Assembly: GCA_947456845.1 (NCBI GenBank)
Contig: CANGUJ010000266.1
Coordinates: 1 to 5,951 of the forward strand
From: Burkholderiales bacterium
GTDB taxonomy: Bacteria > Pseudomonadota > Gammaproteobacteria > Burkholderiales > JAEUOS01
DNA length: 5,951 nt
Reading direction: 5' to 3'
Both the position numbers and the translations under genes were made by a program. This document shows positions 1-5,156 of the stretch, in pieces. The first letter of the stretch is position 1, and the number at the start of each line of letters is the position of its first letter. A model generated the notes under the pieces. The model saw only the letters and a list, made by a program, of their open reading frames with translations. It was not told the origin of the DNA and ran no database searches.

Positions 1-856
1 CCAGGTGCGGCGTGGCGATCACCTTGGGGTGGCGCGCCAGCGCGGGCGTGGGCATCTGGTCCGGGGCGCGCCCGACATCCATGGCGCAGCCGGCGAGCCG
101 GCCGCCTTCAAGCGCGCGCAGTAGCGCGGCTTCGTCGACCAGGTTGCCGCGCGAGGGGTTGATGAAATACGCGCCGGTCTTCATCTGCGCGAAGGCGGCG
201 TCGTTCATCAGGTTTTCGGTCTCGTCCGTGGCCACGGCCAGGCACACCACATAGTCGGACTCGGACAACAGCCGCCCCTGCGACACCTGCGCGAGCGCAG
301 GGTCGTCGACCCTGGCGTGCGGGTCGCTCACGAGAATGCGCAGGCCGAACGGCAGGGCCAGCGTGCACAGGTAGCGGGCGATCTGGCCGAAGCCGATGAT
401 GCCGAGCGTCGAGCCGCGCAGCTCGCGCCCCATCGGCGCCGTGGGCACCCGCCCCGCGTGATAACTCGCCGTCATCGCCGTGATGCTGCGCGAGAGGTCG
501 ATCATCGCGCCGATGGTCCATTCGGACACCGAAGCGATGAAACCGGCGCTGGCTTGTGTGACCAGGATGCCATGGCGGCTGGCGGCGGCCACGTCGATGT
601 TGCGGATGTCGATCGCGCAGCGCGAGAAGGCGACGATGTTGCCGAGGCGATCCAGCAGCGCGGCCGGCGCGGCGGTCTGCCGGTAGGAGATCACCATGTC
701 GCAGCCGCGCGCGGCCTCGACGAGTTCATCGTGGTTCATCTCGCGCCCGAGCGGGTTGAGCCTGACCTCCGCAATTGCACGCAGCCCCGCCAGGGCGCGC
801 TGGCCGTAGTACTTCTCCAGCGCCTCGGGCGGATGGGTGAGGAGGATGCGCGCCAT
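1..856 (-). CDS. D-isomer-specific 2-hydroxyacid dehydrogenase, NAD-binding (C-terminus cut by window edge)
   Basis: Read from ATG at 856 down to base 2, this frame is open for 285 codons (begins MARILLTHPP). The family reduces 2-keto acids or oxidises D-2-hydroxy acids with NAD(H) in the cytoplasm. The Rossmann fingerprint is GFGQIA at residues 155-160, a GxGxxA variant of GxGxxG. The acidic residue D178 (LVSDPH), placed after the second strand, favours NAD over NADP. The catalytic arginine is R236 in NPSRG, and the catalytic histidine is H284 in ATPHL at the very edge. The usual DVxxxEP segment reads DVGRAPD (260-266), so the catalytic Glu is not in its normal place and D266 is the nearest acid. 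About 30-40 residues are probably missing. The start lies 3 bases after the serine hydrolase stop, so the two are co-transcribed. Family is certain; substrate is unknown. Confidence 0.93.
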   Translation of the reverse strand, partial: MARILLTHPPEALEKYYGQRALAGLRAIAEVRLNPLGREMNHDELVEAARGCDMVISYRQTAAPAALLDRLGNIVAFSRCAIDIRNIDVAAASRHGILVTQASAGFIASVSEWTIGAMIDLSRSITAMTASYHAGRVPTAPMGRELRGSTLGIIGFGQIARYLCTLALPFGLRILVSDPHARVDDPALAQVSQGRLLSESDYVVCLAVATDETENLMNDAAFAQMKTGAYFINPSRGNLVDEAALLRALEGGRLAGCAMDVGRAPDQMPTPALARHPKVIATPHL

Positions 857-859
857 GGT

Positions 860-2074
860 TCAGTCCGCCAGGGCCTGGTAGGCGAGGGTGCGCAGCAGGG
901 CGCGGTAGTGGCGGCGGATCTCCGGCGCGCACATCATCAGGACGGCGATCAGCTTTTCACTCGGGTCGATCCAGAAATAGGTGCCGAACACGCCCGACCA
1001 GTAGAAGTCGCCCACCGAGCCCGCCACCGGGTTGCGCCCGGCTTCCTTGCGCACGCAGAAGCCCAGGCCGAAGCCCTGGCCGAATTCCGCCAGCGGGGCG
1101 GACTCCTCGAACTGCGCGCGCGCCGTCGCGCTGACCGCGGCCGCCGGCGGCAGGTGGTCCGATGCCATCAGGGCCACCGTCTTGCGTGACAGGTAGCGCA
1201 CGCCGTCCAGCGTACCGCCGTTGAGAAGCATTTGCGTGAAGCGCAGGTAGTCCTGCGCGGTGGAGACCATGCCGCCGCCGCCGGAAAGGAAGTTGGGCTT
1301 GACCGTGAGGTTGTGGTTCATCGGCGGGCGCTCGCCCGTCCTGGGGTCGACCAGCGCCTCGGCGATGCGGTGCGCCTGGCTCGCCGGCACATGGAAGCCG
1401 GTGTCCTTCATGCCCAGCGGCCCGGTGATGCGCGCGGCGATGAAGGCGTCCAGCGCCATGCCCGACACCACTTCCACCAGGCGGCCGAGCACGTCGGTGG
1501 ACATGCCGTAGTCCCATACCTCGCCGGGCTGGTACTGCAGCGGCAGTTTGGAAAGCTTGGTGATGAACTCCGCCGTGGTCTGGTTGGCATCCATCATGTC
1601 GACGGCGCGGTAGGCCTGCTTGACCAGGCCGTCGCCGAACTGCCCGTAGGTGATGCCGGAGGTGTGGCGCAGCAGGTCCTGCACGCTGATCTCGCGCCGC
1701 GCGGCCTCCAGGCGTAGGACCGGCGTGCCGCCTTCGAGGGCCTCGACGCCGATCATCAGGTTCTTCAATTCCGGCAGGTAGGTCGAGACCGGATTGACCA
1801 GGCGGATGCGCCCTTCCTCGACCAGCATCATCACCGCCACCGAGACCATCGGCTTGGTCATCGAGGCGATGCGGAAGATCGCGTCGGTGGTCATGGCCAC
1901 GCTTTTCTCGCGGTTGCGGTAGCCGAAGGCCTCCAGGTAGGCCAGCCTGCCGCCGCGCGCGATCAGCACCACCGCGCCGGGGATCCTGCCCTGCTCGACA
2001 TCCTCCTCGAACACGGCGTTGATGCGCGCGGCGCGCGCGGGGATGAGCAGGCTTGAGTCGATGGCGTGGGTCAT
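860..2074 (-). CDS. Class C beta-lactamase-family serine hydrolase (EstB-like esterase / penicillin-binding-protein-like)
   Basis: This 404-residue protein has the fold of class C beta-lactamases and EstB-type esterases, which use an acyl-serine intermediate. The nucleophile box is SMTK at 71-74 (S71, K74). The second box is YGMS at 189-192 (Y189), where beta-lactamases have YxN. The third box appears to be WSG at 359-361, before the strand GTYFWIDP, in place of the KTG or HTG of true lactamases. Other family marks are RHTSGI (136-141) and SGGGGM (264-269). There is no signal peptide, so it is probably cytoplasmic. An esterase, amidase or lactonase role is more likely than antibiotic resistance. 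ATG 2074 is chosen because it gives a normal N-terminus; no clear Shine-Dalgarno precedes it. It is the first gene of a two-gene minus-strand operon with the dehydrogenase. The substrate is not deducible. Confidence 0.93.
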   Translation of the reverse strand: MTHAIDSSLLIPARAARINAVFEEDVEQGRIPGAVVLIARGGRLAYLEAFGYRNREKSVAMTTDAIFRIASMTKPMVSVAVMMLVEEGRIRLVNPVSTYLPELKNLMIGVEALEGGTPVLRLEAARREISVQDLLRHTSGITYGQFGDGLVKQAYRAVDMMDANQTTAEFITKLSKLPLQYQPGEVWDYGMSTDVLGRLVEVVSGMALDAFIAARITGPLGMKDTGFHVPASQAHRIAEALVDPRTGERPPMNHNLTVKPNFLSGGGGMVSTAQDYLRFTQMLLNGGTLDGVRYLSRKTVALMASDHLPPAAAVSATARAQFEESAPLAEFGQGFGLGFCVRKEAGRNPVAGSVGDFYWSGVFGTYFWIDPSEKLIAVLMMCAPEIRRHYRALLRTLAYQALAD

Positions 2075-2097
2075 GGCATTTTCGTGGAGTGGCCTAT

Positions 2098-2122
2098 GGA
2101 AACGGGGTCAGACCCCATTTTC
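2098..2122. repeat. Palindrome GGGGTC-A-GACCCC with A/T-rich flanks, in the divergent intergenic region
   Basis: The core at 2104-2116 is a perfect inverted repeat with 6-base arms around a central A. Pairing continues outward (AAA at 2100-2102 with TTT at 2118-2120, and G2098 with C2122), broken by one mismatch and one G-T pair. It sits 24 bases upstream of the hydrolase start and upstream of the transporter promoter. It could be an operator shared by the divergent genes. It could equally be a dispersed REP-like palindrome, since its GC core and A/T flanks resemble intergenic palindromes linked to REP-associated transposases. No such transposase is in this window. The structure is seen directly; its role is inference. 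Confidence 0.5.
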
Positions 2123-2144
2123 GCGAGCGGCGGATTGTCGCGGA

Positions 2145-2172
2145 TTTTGCCCCTGCGTGCCTCGCCTATACT
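2145..2172 (+). promoter_or_regulatory. Candidate sigma-70 promoter of the MFS transporter
   Basis: A strong -10 box TATACT lies at 2167-2172. A weak -35 TTTTGC (2145-2150) stands 16 bases before it. Transcription would start near 2179 and leave a leader of about 24 bases before the GTG start. No good Shine-Dalgarno is visible in that leader. The -10 match is good and the -35 is poor. Confidence 0.45.
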
Positions 2173-2202
2173 GCGTGCGCCCGTTGCCATCGACATCCAT
2201 CC

Positions 2203-3426
2203 GTGAACCTGCCTTCCCCGGCCGCCCCCGAGCGCACGCTCCTGCAGGGCTTCGCGCTGGCGTTCATGCTCTCGCTGGGCGTGACCGTGTCGAACTCGTT
2301 CGCGCGCATGGCCTATGCGCTGGTGCTGCCGTCGATGCGCGCCGACCTCGGCTGGAACTACACGCAATCGGGCTGGCTCAATACGGCCAACGCCATCGGC
2401 TACCTGATCGGCGCGGTGCTCACGCGCGTGTTGATCCGCCATACCGGCAACCGGTCGATGTTCATCGTCGGCGTGCTGGCGACAGCGCTCACGGTGCTGG
2501 CCACCGGGCTCACCCGCGATATCGCCTGGCTGGGCGTGTGGCGCTGCGCCAGCGGCATCTGCGGCGCGACGGCCTTCATCGCCGGCGGCGCGCTGTCGGG
2601 CAACATCCTGCCCGCGCAGCCGCAGCGCGCCGGCACCACCATCGCCATCTACTTCGGCGGCGGCGGCCTGGGTTTCCTGCTGTGCGGCGTACTGCTGCCG
2701 ATCATGCTCGAGGTGGGCGGCCCGGCAGCCTGGCAGCAGGCCTGGGTGGGCATGGGCGGCGCGAGCCTGGTGATGCTGGTGGCCTGCACGTGGGCCGCCT
2801 GGCGCATCGCCGAGCCCAACAGCGGGCCGGAAGGGGAAAGCCAGTCGGGTTCACACAGCGTCTCGCGCCTCAAGGCGGGTATCGTGGCCTACATTGCTTT
2901 CGGCCTGGGCTATATCGGCTACATGACCTTCGTGATCGCCTGGATGCGCGACCACGGCGCCTCCACCGGCGAAGTCATCGCCATGTGGACCACCTTCGGC
3001 GTGGCCAGCATCCTCGGCCCCTGGATCTGGCGCATCCCGCTCAACACCTGGATTCCCGGGCGCATGCTCTCGGCCGCGCTGGCGACACTGGCGCTCGGCG
3101 CGGTGCTGCCGCTTTTCTCGGCCGGGATGCTCTCGATGCTGGTCTCGGCCACGCTCTTCGGCGCCTCCATGTGGAACATTCCCGGCTCGGTCACCCACCT
3201 GGTCAAGCGCGCCCTGCCCAAGCCCGCCTGGGGTTCGGCGGTGGCGACCTTCACGATCTACTTCGCAGCCGGGCAGATTGCCGGGCCGGTGATGACCGGT
3301 GCGCTGGCGGATCTGTTTGGGGGGCTGGGGACCGGGTTGGCGCTATCCGTTGGGGTGCTGGCGGTGGGTTCAGTGATTGCGCTGGCGCAGCGTGATGAGG
3401 TGCACGGGGAGAAGCCGGTCGTCTGA
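2203..3426 (+). CDS. MFS transporter, YbfB/YjiJ (MFS_4) family
   Basis: This 407-residue inner-membrane protein has about 12 hydrophobic segments in two halves. They are separated by a short hydrophilic loop at about residues 203-224 (rich in G, S and E). The N-terminal part carries the family pattern FARMAYALVLPSMRADLGW (33-51) followed by SGWLNTANAIGYLIGA (56-71), typical of YbfB/YjiJ proteins. These are proton-linked permeases of mostly unknown substrate. The frame is open further upstream to 2053, but that stretch is hydrophilic, overlaps the hydrolase start and contains the promoter. GTG at 2203 places the first helix about 12 residues in, as expected. The gene diverges from the hydrolase-dehydrogenase operon, which suggests a shared substrate or regulator. 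Codon use loosens slightly in the last 40 codons without breaking the reading frame. Confidence 0.9.
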   Translation: MNLPSPAAPERTLLQGFALAFMLSLGVTVSNSFARMAYALVLPSMRADLGWNYTQSGWLNTANAIGYLIGAVLTRVLIRHTGNRSMFIVGVLATALTVLATGLTRDIAWLGVWRCASGICGATAFIAGGALSGNILPAQPQRAGTTIAIYFGGGGLGFLLCGVLLPIMLEVGGPAAWQQAWVGMGGASLVMLVACTWAAWRIAEPNSGPEGESQSGSHSVSRLKAGIVAYIAFGLGYIGYMTFVIAWMRDHGASTGEVIAMWTTFGVASILGPWIWRIPLNTWIPGRMLSAALATLALGAVLPLFSAGMLSMLVSATLFGASMWNIPGSVTHLVKRALPKPAWGSAVATFTIYFAAGQIAGPVMTGALADLFGGLGTGLALSVGVLAVGSVIALAQRDEVHGEKPVV

Positions 3427-3458
3427 GTTATTGAACCAACCCCACGAATTCGAGCGGG

Positions 3459-3507
3459 AAAGCGGCTGTTCGGGAATTCACACAATCGGCCATAAGCCGA
3501 CATTGCC
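3459..3507 (+). repeat. Degenerate dispersed repeat, plus-oriented copy
   Basis: This stretch holds AAAGCGGCTGTTCG (3459-3472) and, after a short insertion, GGCCATAAGCCGACATTGC (3488-3506). Both pieces recur in the same order on the minus strand at 3770-3734, as AAAGCGGGTATTCG and GGTCAATAAGCGGACATTCC. The first piece matches 12 of 14 bases; the second matches 16 of 20 allowing one gap. The shared order of two blocks makes chance unlikely. Within this copy TCGGC-CATAA-GCCGA (3486-3500) can form a small hairpin. Confidence 0.5.
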
Positions 3508-3556
3508 AAGTCCGCTCCGAAGCTGACTTTCAACCCTCAACGCCTGACATAACCGC

Positions 3557-3581
3557 CGCTGCGCGGCTTCATCGCGCAGCG
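3557..3581 (+). terminator. Hairpin, possible terminator of the MFS gene (no T-run)
   Basis: GCTGCGCG (3558-3565) and CGCGCAGC (3573-3580) are perfectly complementary around a 7-base loop GCTTCAT. C3557-G3581 extends the stem to 9 pairs. It lies about 130 bases after the transporter stop. The following bases (TCCGTGTTGATGG) are not a T-run, so it is not a canonical intrinsic terminator. It could be an RNA 3' stabiliser or a remnant of a mobile element end. Confidence 0.35.
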
Positions 3582-3733
3582 TCCGTGTTGATGGATGGAT
3601 TGGGCAATCAATATAAGTGATGCAAGTTCAGCCAGGAATTCACTTCCGATAGATAGAGCGTGCAGCAAAACCAACACCGGGCAATGCTAAGAACTCGGCA
3701 ACCTTCAGTCAATCCAGCCAGGAAAATGACGTT

Positions 3734-3770
3734 GGAATGTCCGCTTATTGACCAGTCGAATACCCGCTTT
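3734..3770 (-). repeat. Degenerate dispersed repeat, minus-oriented copy
   Basis: Read on the minus strand from 3770, this contains AAAGCGGGTATTCG and then GGTCAATAAGCGGACATTCC, with only CT or so between them. It is the compact partner of the copy at 3459-3507. A third half-copy, AAACGGCTGTTCAAAGG (3800 to 3784, minus strand), lies just before it in the same orientation and matches the first block of the plus copy (CGGCTGTTC identical). Confidence 0.5.
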
Positions 3771-3807
3771 GGGTCGTTTGTTTCCTTTGAACAGCCGTTT
3801 TTGGCGT

Positions 3808-3844
3808 AGCGACGCAGTCGACATTCGTCGCTCAAAGTTTGAGC
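3808..3844 (-). terminator. Two overlapping, mutually exclusive hairpins just downstream of higA
   Basis: AGCGACG (3808-3814) pairs with CGTCGCT (3826-3832) across an 11-base loop. GCTCAAA (3830-3836) and TTTGAGC (3838-3844) form a 15-base palindrome centred on 3837. The two share GCT at 3830-3832, so a transcript can form only one at a time. They begin 13 bases after the higA stop. Neither is followed by a clear U-run on the minus strand, so termination is possible but unproven. Confidence 0.35.
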
Positions 3845-3857
3845 TCGACTTCGCACA

Positions 3858-4166
3858 TTAAGCGGCAAGCTTCTCGCGGACGGGAACCTGACGCTGAATA
3901 TCATCCATTGTCGGCAGGGTTTTCAAGTCGAAATTGGCCTGCATGACCAACCACGACGCCGCATCGCCACCAAAGTACTTGGCAAGTCGGGCTGCTGTGT
4001 CGGCTGTGACAGCGCGACGTTCCTTGACGATCTCGTGAATGCGAGTGGCCGGAACACCGAGTGCAACAGCAAGTGCGTTTACGCTCAATCCGAGCGGAAC
4101 CAGGTAGTCTTCGCGGAGAATCTCACCCGGATGAACCGGGCGCATGCGATTGATCAAGCGTGCCAT
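3858..4166 (-). CDS. higA: HigA-family antitoxin (XRE helix-turn-helix)
   Basis: This 102-residue protein binds and neutralises the HigB toxin and, in this family, represses the operon. The signature start RPVHPGEILREDYL (9-22) is diagnostic of the HigA/VapI group. The helix-turn-helix spans about residues 27-64 (LSVNALAVALGVPATRIHEIV, then RAVTADTAARLAKYFG). The C-terminal tail (WLVMQANFDL onward) is the family dimer or toxin-contact region. It is the second gene of a toxin-first operon, starting 12 bases after the higB stop. The ATG at 4166 has a good ribosome site. Length is normal for the family and no residue looks lost, so the antitoxin should be functional. Confidence 0.95.
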   Translation of the reverse strand: MARLINRMRPVHPGEILREDYLVPLGLSVNALAVALGVPATRIHEIVKERRAVTADTAARLAKYFGGDAASWLVMQANFDLKTLPTMDDIQRQVPVREKLAA

Positions 4167-4175
4167 GTCGATTTT

Positions 4176-4180
4176 CCTCT
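4176..4180 (-). promoter_or_regulatory. Ribosome binding site of higA
   Basis: The minus strand reads TAGAGGAAAATCGACATG. AGAGG (4180-4176) overlaps the higB TAG stop codon and lies 9 bases before the higA ATG. The antitoxin therefore has a strong independent site, unlike the toxin, which has none visible. This would help keep antitoxin in excess. Confidence 0.7.
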
Positions 4181-4457
4181 AGTGGTAATCCACGATCTCG
4201 ACGTCAATGGGGCCGACATCAGTCCAAACGAAGCAAATGCGCCATTGGTCATTGACGCGCATACTGTGCTGACCTTTTCGATCACCCTTCAGGGCCTCGA
4301 GACGATTGCCCGGAGGGGCCTTCAGGAAATCGAGCGTCTGCGCTGCATCCAGTTGGGCAAGTTTGCGCTCTGCGACTGCCAGGAAAGCCTTGAACTTTCT
4401 CGGGCTCTTTCCCTCGTATGGCGCTTGTGTGTCCTTGTACTTGAACGACTGGATCAT
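4179..4457 (-). CDS. higB: HigB-family toxin (RelE/ParE superfamily mRNA interferase)
   Basis: This 92-residue protein belongs to the HigB / plasmid maintenance killer family. Characterised members cut mRNA on the translating ribosome. The start MIQSF matches the family's usual N-terminus, which fixes the ATG at 4457. The hallmark block is PPGNRLEALKGDRKGQHSMR (48-67), then VNDQWRICFVW (68-78) and a C-terminal DVEIVDYH. The basic and aromatic residues of this block (K57, R60, K61, H64, R67, R73) form the expected active surface. It is complete and typical in length. Toxin-first order is normal for higBA. It precedes higA by 12 bases and diverges from the ykgJ-like gene. No Shine-Dalgarno is visible, and the promoter sits directly against the start codon. 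Confidence 0.94.
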   Translation of the reverse strand: MIQSFKYKDTQAPYEGKSPRKFKAFLAVAERKLAQLDAAQTLDFLKAPPGNRLEALKGDRKGQHSMRVNDQWRICFVWTDVGPIDVEIVDYH

Positions 4458-4463
4458 GCGAGA

Positions 4464-4492
4464 ATGGTATTACGCGCGGCGTAATATCGCAA
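4464..4492 (-). promoter_or_regulatory. higBA promoter with palindromic operator
   Basis: TATTACGC (4468-4475) and GCGTAATA (4479-4486) are perfect inverted 8-base arms around GCG. This is the expected form of a HigA or HigBA operator. On the minus strand TTGCGA (4492-4487) and TACCAT (4469-4464) are 17 bases apart and make a plausible -35/-10 pair with the operator as spacer. A shifted -10 TAATAC (4472-4467) is an alternative with a poor 14-base spacing. Binding would block polymerase, giving autorepression. The predicted transcript start falls on or within a few bases of the higB ATG. Confidence 0.65.
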
Positions 4493-4553
4493 GTGGATTG
4501 ACGCTGGGCTGGCTACGCACGGACTCCAGGATGCGCCTCGGCGCCATTACATT

Positions 4554-4886
4554 GTGAACGCTATGGACGCGGAACCAGACGCCCCCGACGCAATCGACCC
4601 AACCATCACCTGCGCCTCGTGCAAAGCCAACTGCTGCAGGTTGGAGGTGATGATCTTCGGGGAGGATGATGTTCCGCCTGAATTTACCGAAGTGGACAAA
4701 TGGGGCGGATCTGTCATGGCGCGTTCCGACGACGGTTGGTGCGCCGCGCTCGACAGGGACACCATGCTGTGCGGAATCTACGAACGGCGACCGACCGTGT
4801 GCCGCGACTTTCAGCTTGGCGGGAGTGATTGCATCGCGGAACGCGCTGTTACGTGGGAGCCAAGACCACGCCAGAAGTGTAAATAG
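4554..4886 (+). CDS. YkgJ-family cysteine cluster protein (putative metal-binding)
   Basis: This 110-residue protein has nine cysteines. The first cluster is CASCKANCC (C20, C23, C27, C28). It is followed by C63, C73, C83 and C93 in the family pattern CGIYERRPTVCRDF (73-86), and a last C109 near the end. The spacing matches the CxxCxxxCC domain (PF03692), thought to bind zinc or an iron-sulfur cluster; no enzymatic role is firmly established. The start could be GTG 4554 or ATG 4563, 9 bases later. Neither has a convincing Shine-Dalgarno and both precede the domain. It lies between two toxin-antitoxin modules, divergent from higBA and 36 bases before vapB, so its transcript may run into vapBC. 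Nothing in the sequence shows that it takes part in toxin control. Confidence 0.85.
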   Translation: MNAMDAEPDAPDAIDPTITCASCKANCCRLEVMIFGEDDVPPEFTEVDKWGGSVMARSDDGWCAALDRDTMLCGIYERRPTVCRDFQLGGSDCIAERAVTWEPRPRQKCK

Positions 4887-4906
4887 TATATACTTTCAGG
4901 ATATAC
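4886..4906 (+). promoter_or_regulatory. vapBC -10 box and palindromic operator
   Basis: GTATAT (4886-4891) and ATATAC (4901-4906) are perfect inverted arms separated by 9 bases, a typical VapB or VapBC operator shape. TATACT (4889-4894) inside it is a good -10 box. I see no matching -35 at 17 bases, so the promoter may be weak or activated. The first arm starts at the last base of the ykgJ TAG stop, so promoter and upstream gene abut. Transcription would begin near 4901. Confidence 0.6.
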
Positions 4907-4922
4907 CTAACGATCGATCACC

Positions 4923-5156
4923 ATGCGCACCGCCAAACTCTTCCAGAACGGGCAAAGCCAGGCCGTACGCCTGCCCAAGGAGTTCCGCTTCGAGGGTGAG
5001 GAGGTGTATATCAAGAAATCCGGCAGCGCAGTCGTTCTTATTCCGGTGGCCAATTCGTGGGACTCGCTGATCGGCAGCCTGGACAAGTTCAGCAGTGATT
5101 TTCCGGGCGAGCGCGAACAGCCAGGCGCGCAGCAACGCGAGGCCCTGTTTGAATGA
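4923..5156 (+). CDS. vapB: VapB-family antitoxin (AbrB/SpoVT-like DNA-binding)
   Basis: This 77-residue antitoxin has the swapped-hairpin AbrB/MazE DNA-binding domain at residues 1-47. The start MRTAKLFQNGQSQAVRLPKE is typical of the VapB group, and FEGEEVYIKKSGSAVVLIP completes the barrel. The tail, about 48-77 (WDSLIGSLDKFSSDFPGE onward), is the flexible part that fills the VapC active site in this family. ATG 4923 gives the canonical N-terminus. A Shine-Dalgarno is not obvious; AGGA at 4898-4901 is too far away. It overlaps vapC by 4 bases (ATGA at 5153-5156), so the pair is translationally coupled. It probably represses the operator at 4886-4906. Confidence 0.95.
   Translation: MRTAKLFQNGQSQAVRLPKEFRFEGEEVYIKKSGSAVVLIPVANSWDSLIGSLDKFSSDFPGEREQPGAQQREALFE

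Larger units (their letters stand above)
3427..3857. other. Gene-poor spacer between convergent genes, lower GC, with repeats and hairpins
   Basis: I see no convincing gene in these 431 bases. A minus-strand open frame of 98 codons (3904 to 3608) overlaps the end of higA. It has no recognisable domain and is rich in Cys, Arg and Ser, as expected of chance translation. Base composition falls to about half G+C (29 of 60 in 3721-3780) against three quarters in the flanking genes. The stretch holds hairpins at 3486-3500, 3557-3581 and 3808-3844, and degenerate copies of a repeat in both orientations. CAGCCAGGAA occurs twice (3629-3638 and 3715-3724). It looks like debris of repeats or mobile DNA rather than a simple terminator region. 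Confidence 0.6.

Noticed and set aside
317..1189. Long plus-strand open frame opposite the dehydrogenase and hydrolase genes
   Set aside because: The translation is dominated by Arg, Ala, His and Gly, as expected for the antisense of GC-rich coding DNA. It has no domain, while the minus strand carries two well-recognised enzymes.
860..2074. Antibiotic-resistance beta-lactamase
   Set aside because: No signal peptide and no KTG box; the sequence fits EstB-like hydrolases better.
2071..2079. Two-codon open frame ATG CCA TGA overlapping the hydrolase start (minus strand)
   Set aside because: Such a short frame arises easily by chance and has no ribosome site; there is no evidence that it regulates the hydrolase.
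2053..2202. 50-codon N-terminal extension of the MFS protein
   Set aside because: It would overlap the start of the divergent hydrolase, include the palindrome and the -10 box, and add a hydrophilic arginine-rich stretch foreign to the family. GTG 2203 fits better.
2019..3395. 458-codon plus-strand frame overlapping the transporter
   Set aside because: It is a +1-type shadow of the MFS gene, Arg- and His-rich with no membrane segments. The overlapping frame gives a perfect transporter.
3538..3590. Possible integron attC site around the 9-pair hairpin (CAAC ... GTTG ends)
   Set aside because: The outer boxes do not match RYYYAAC and GTTRRRY, the span is short, and no integrase or cassette array is visible. 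The toxin modules have their own promoters. A covariance-model search for attC would settle it.
3608..3904. 98-codon minus-strand frame in the spacer
   Set aside because: No domain, unusual composition, overlap with the end of higA in another frame, no ribosome site, and it is built partly from the repeat blocks.
4035..4484. 149-codon plus-strand frame across higBA
   Set aside because: It lies antisense to two clear genes and has no recognisable motif.
4498..4526. TTGACG at 4498-4503 as -35 of a ykgJ promoter
   Set aside because: No acceptable -10 box is found 16-18 bases downstream (the region is GC-rich), so I do not call a promoter.
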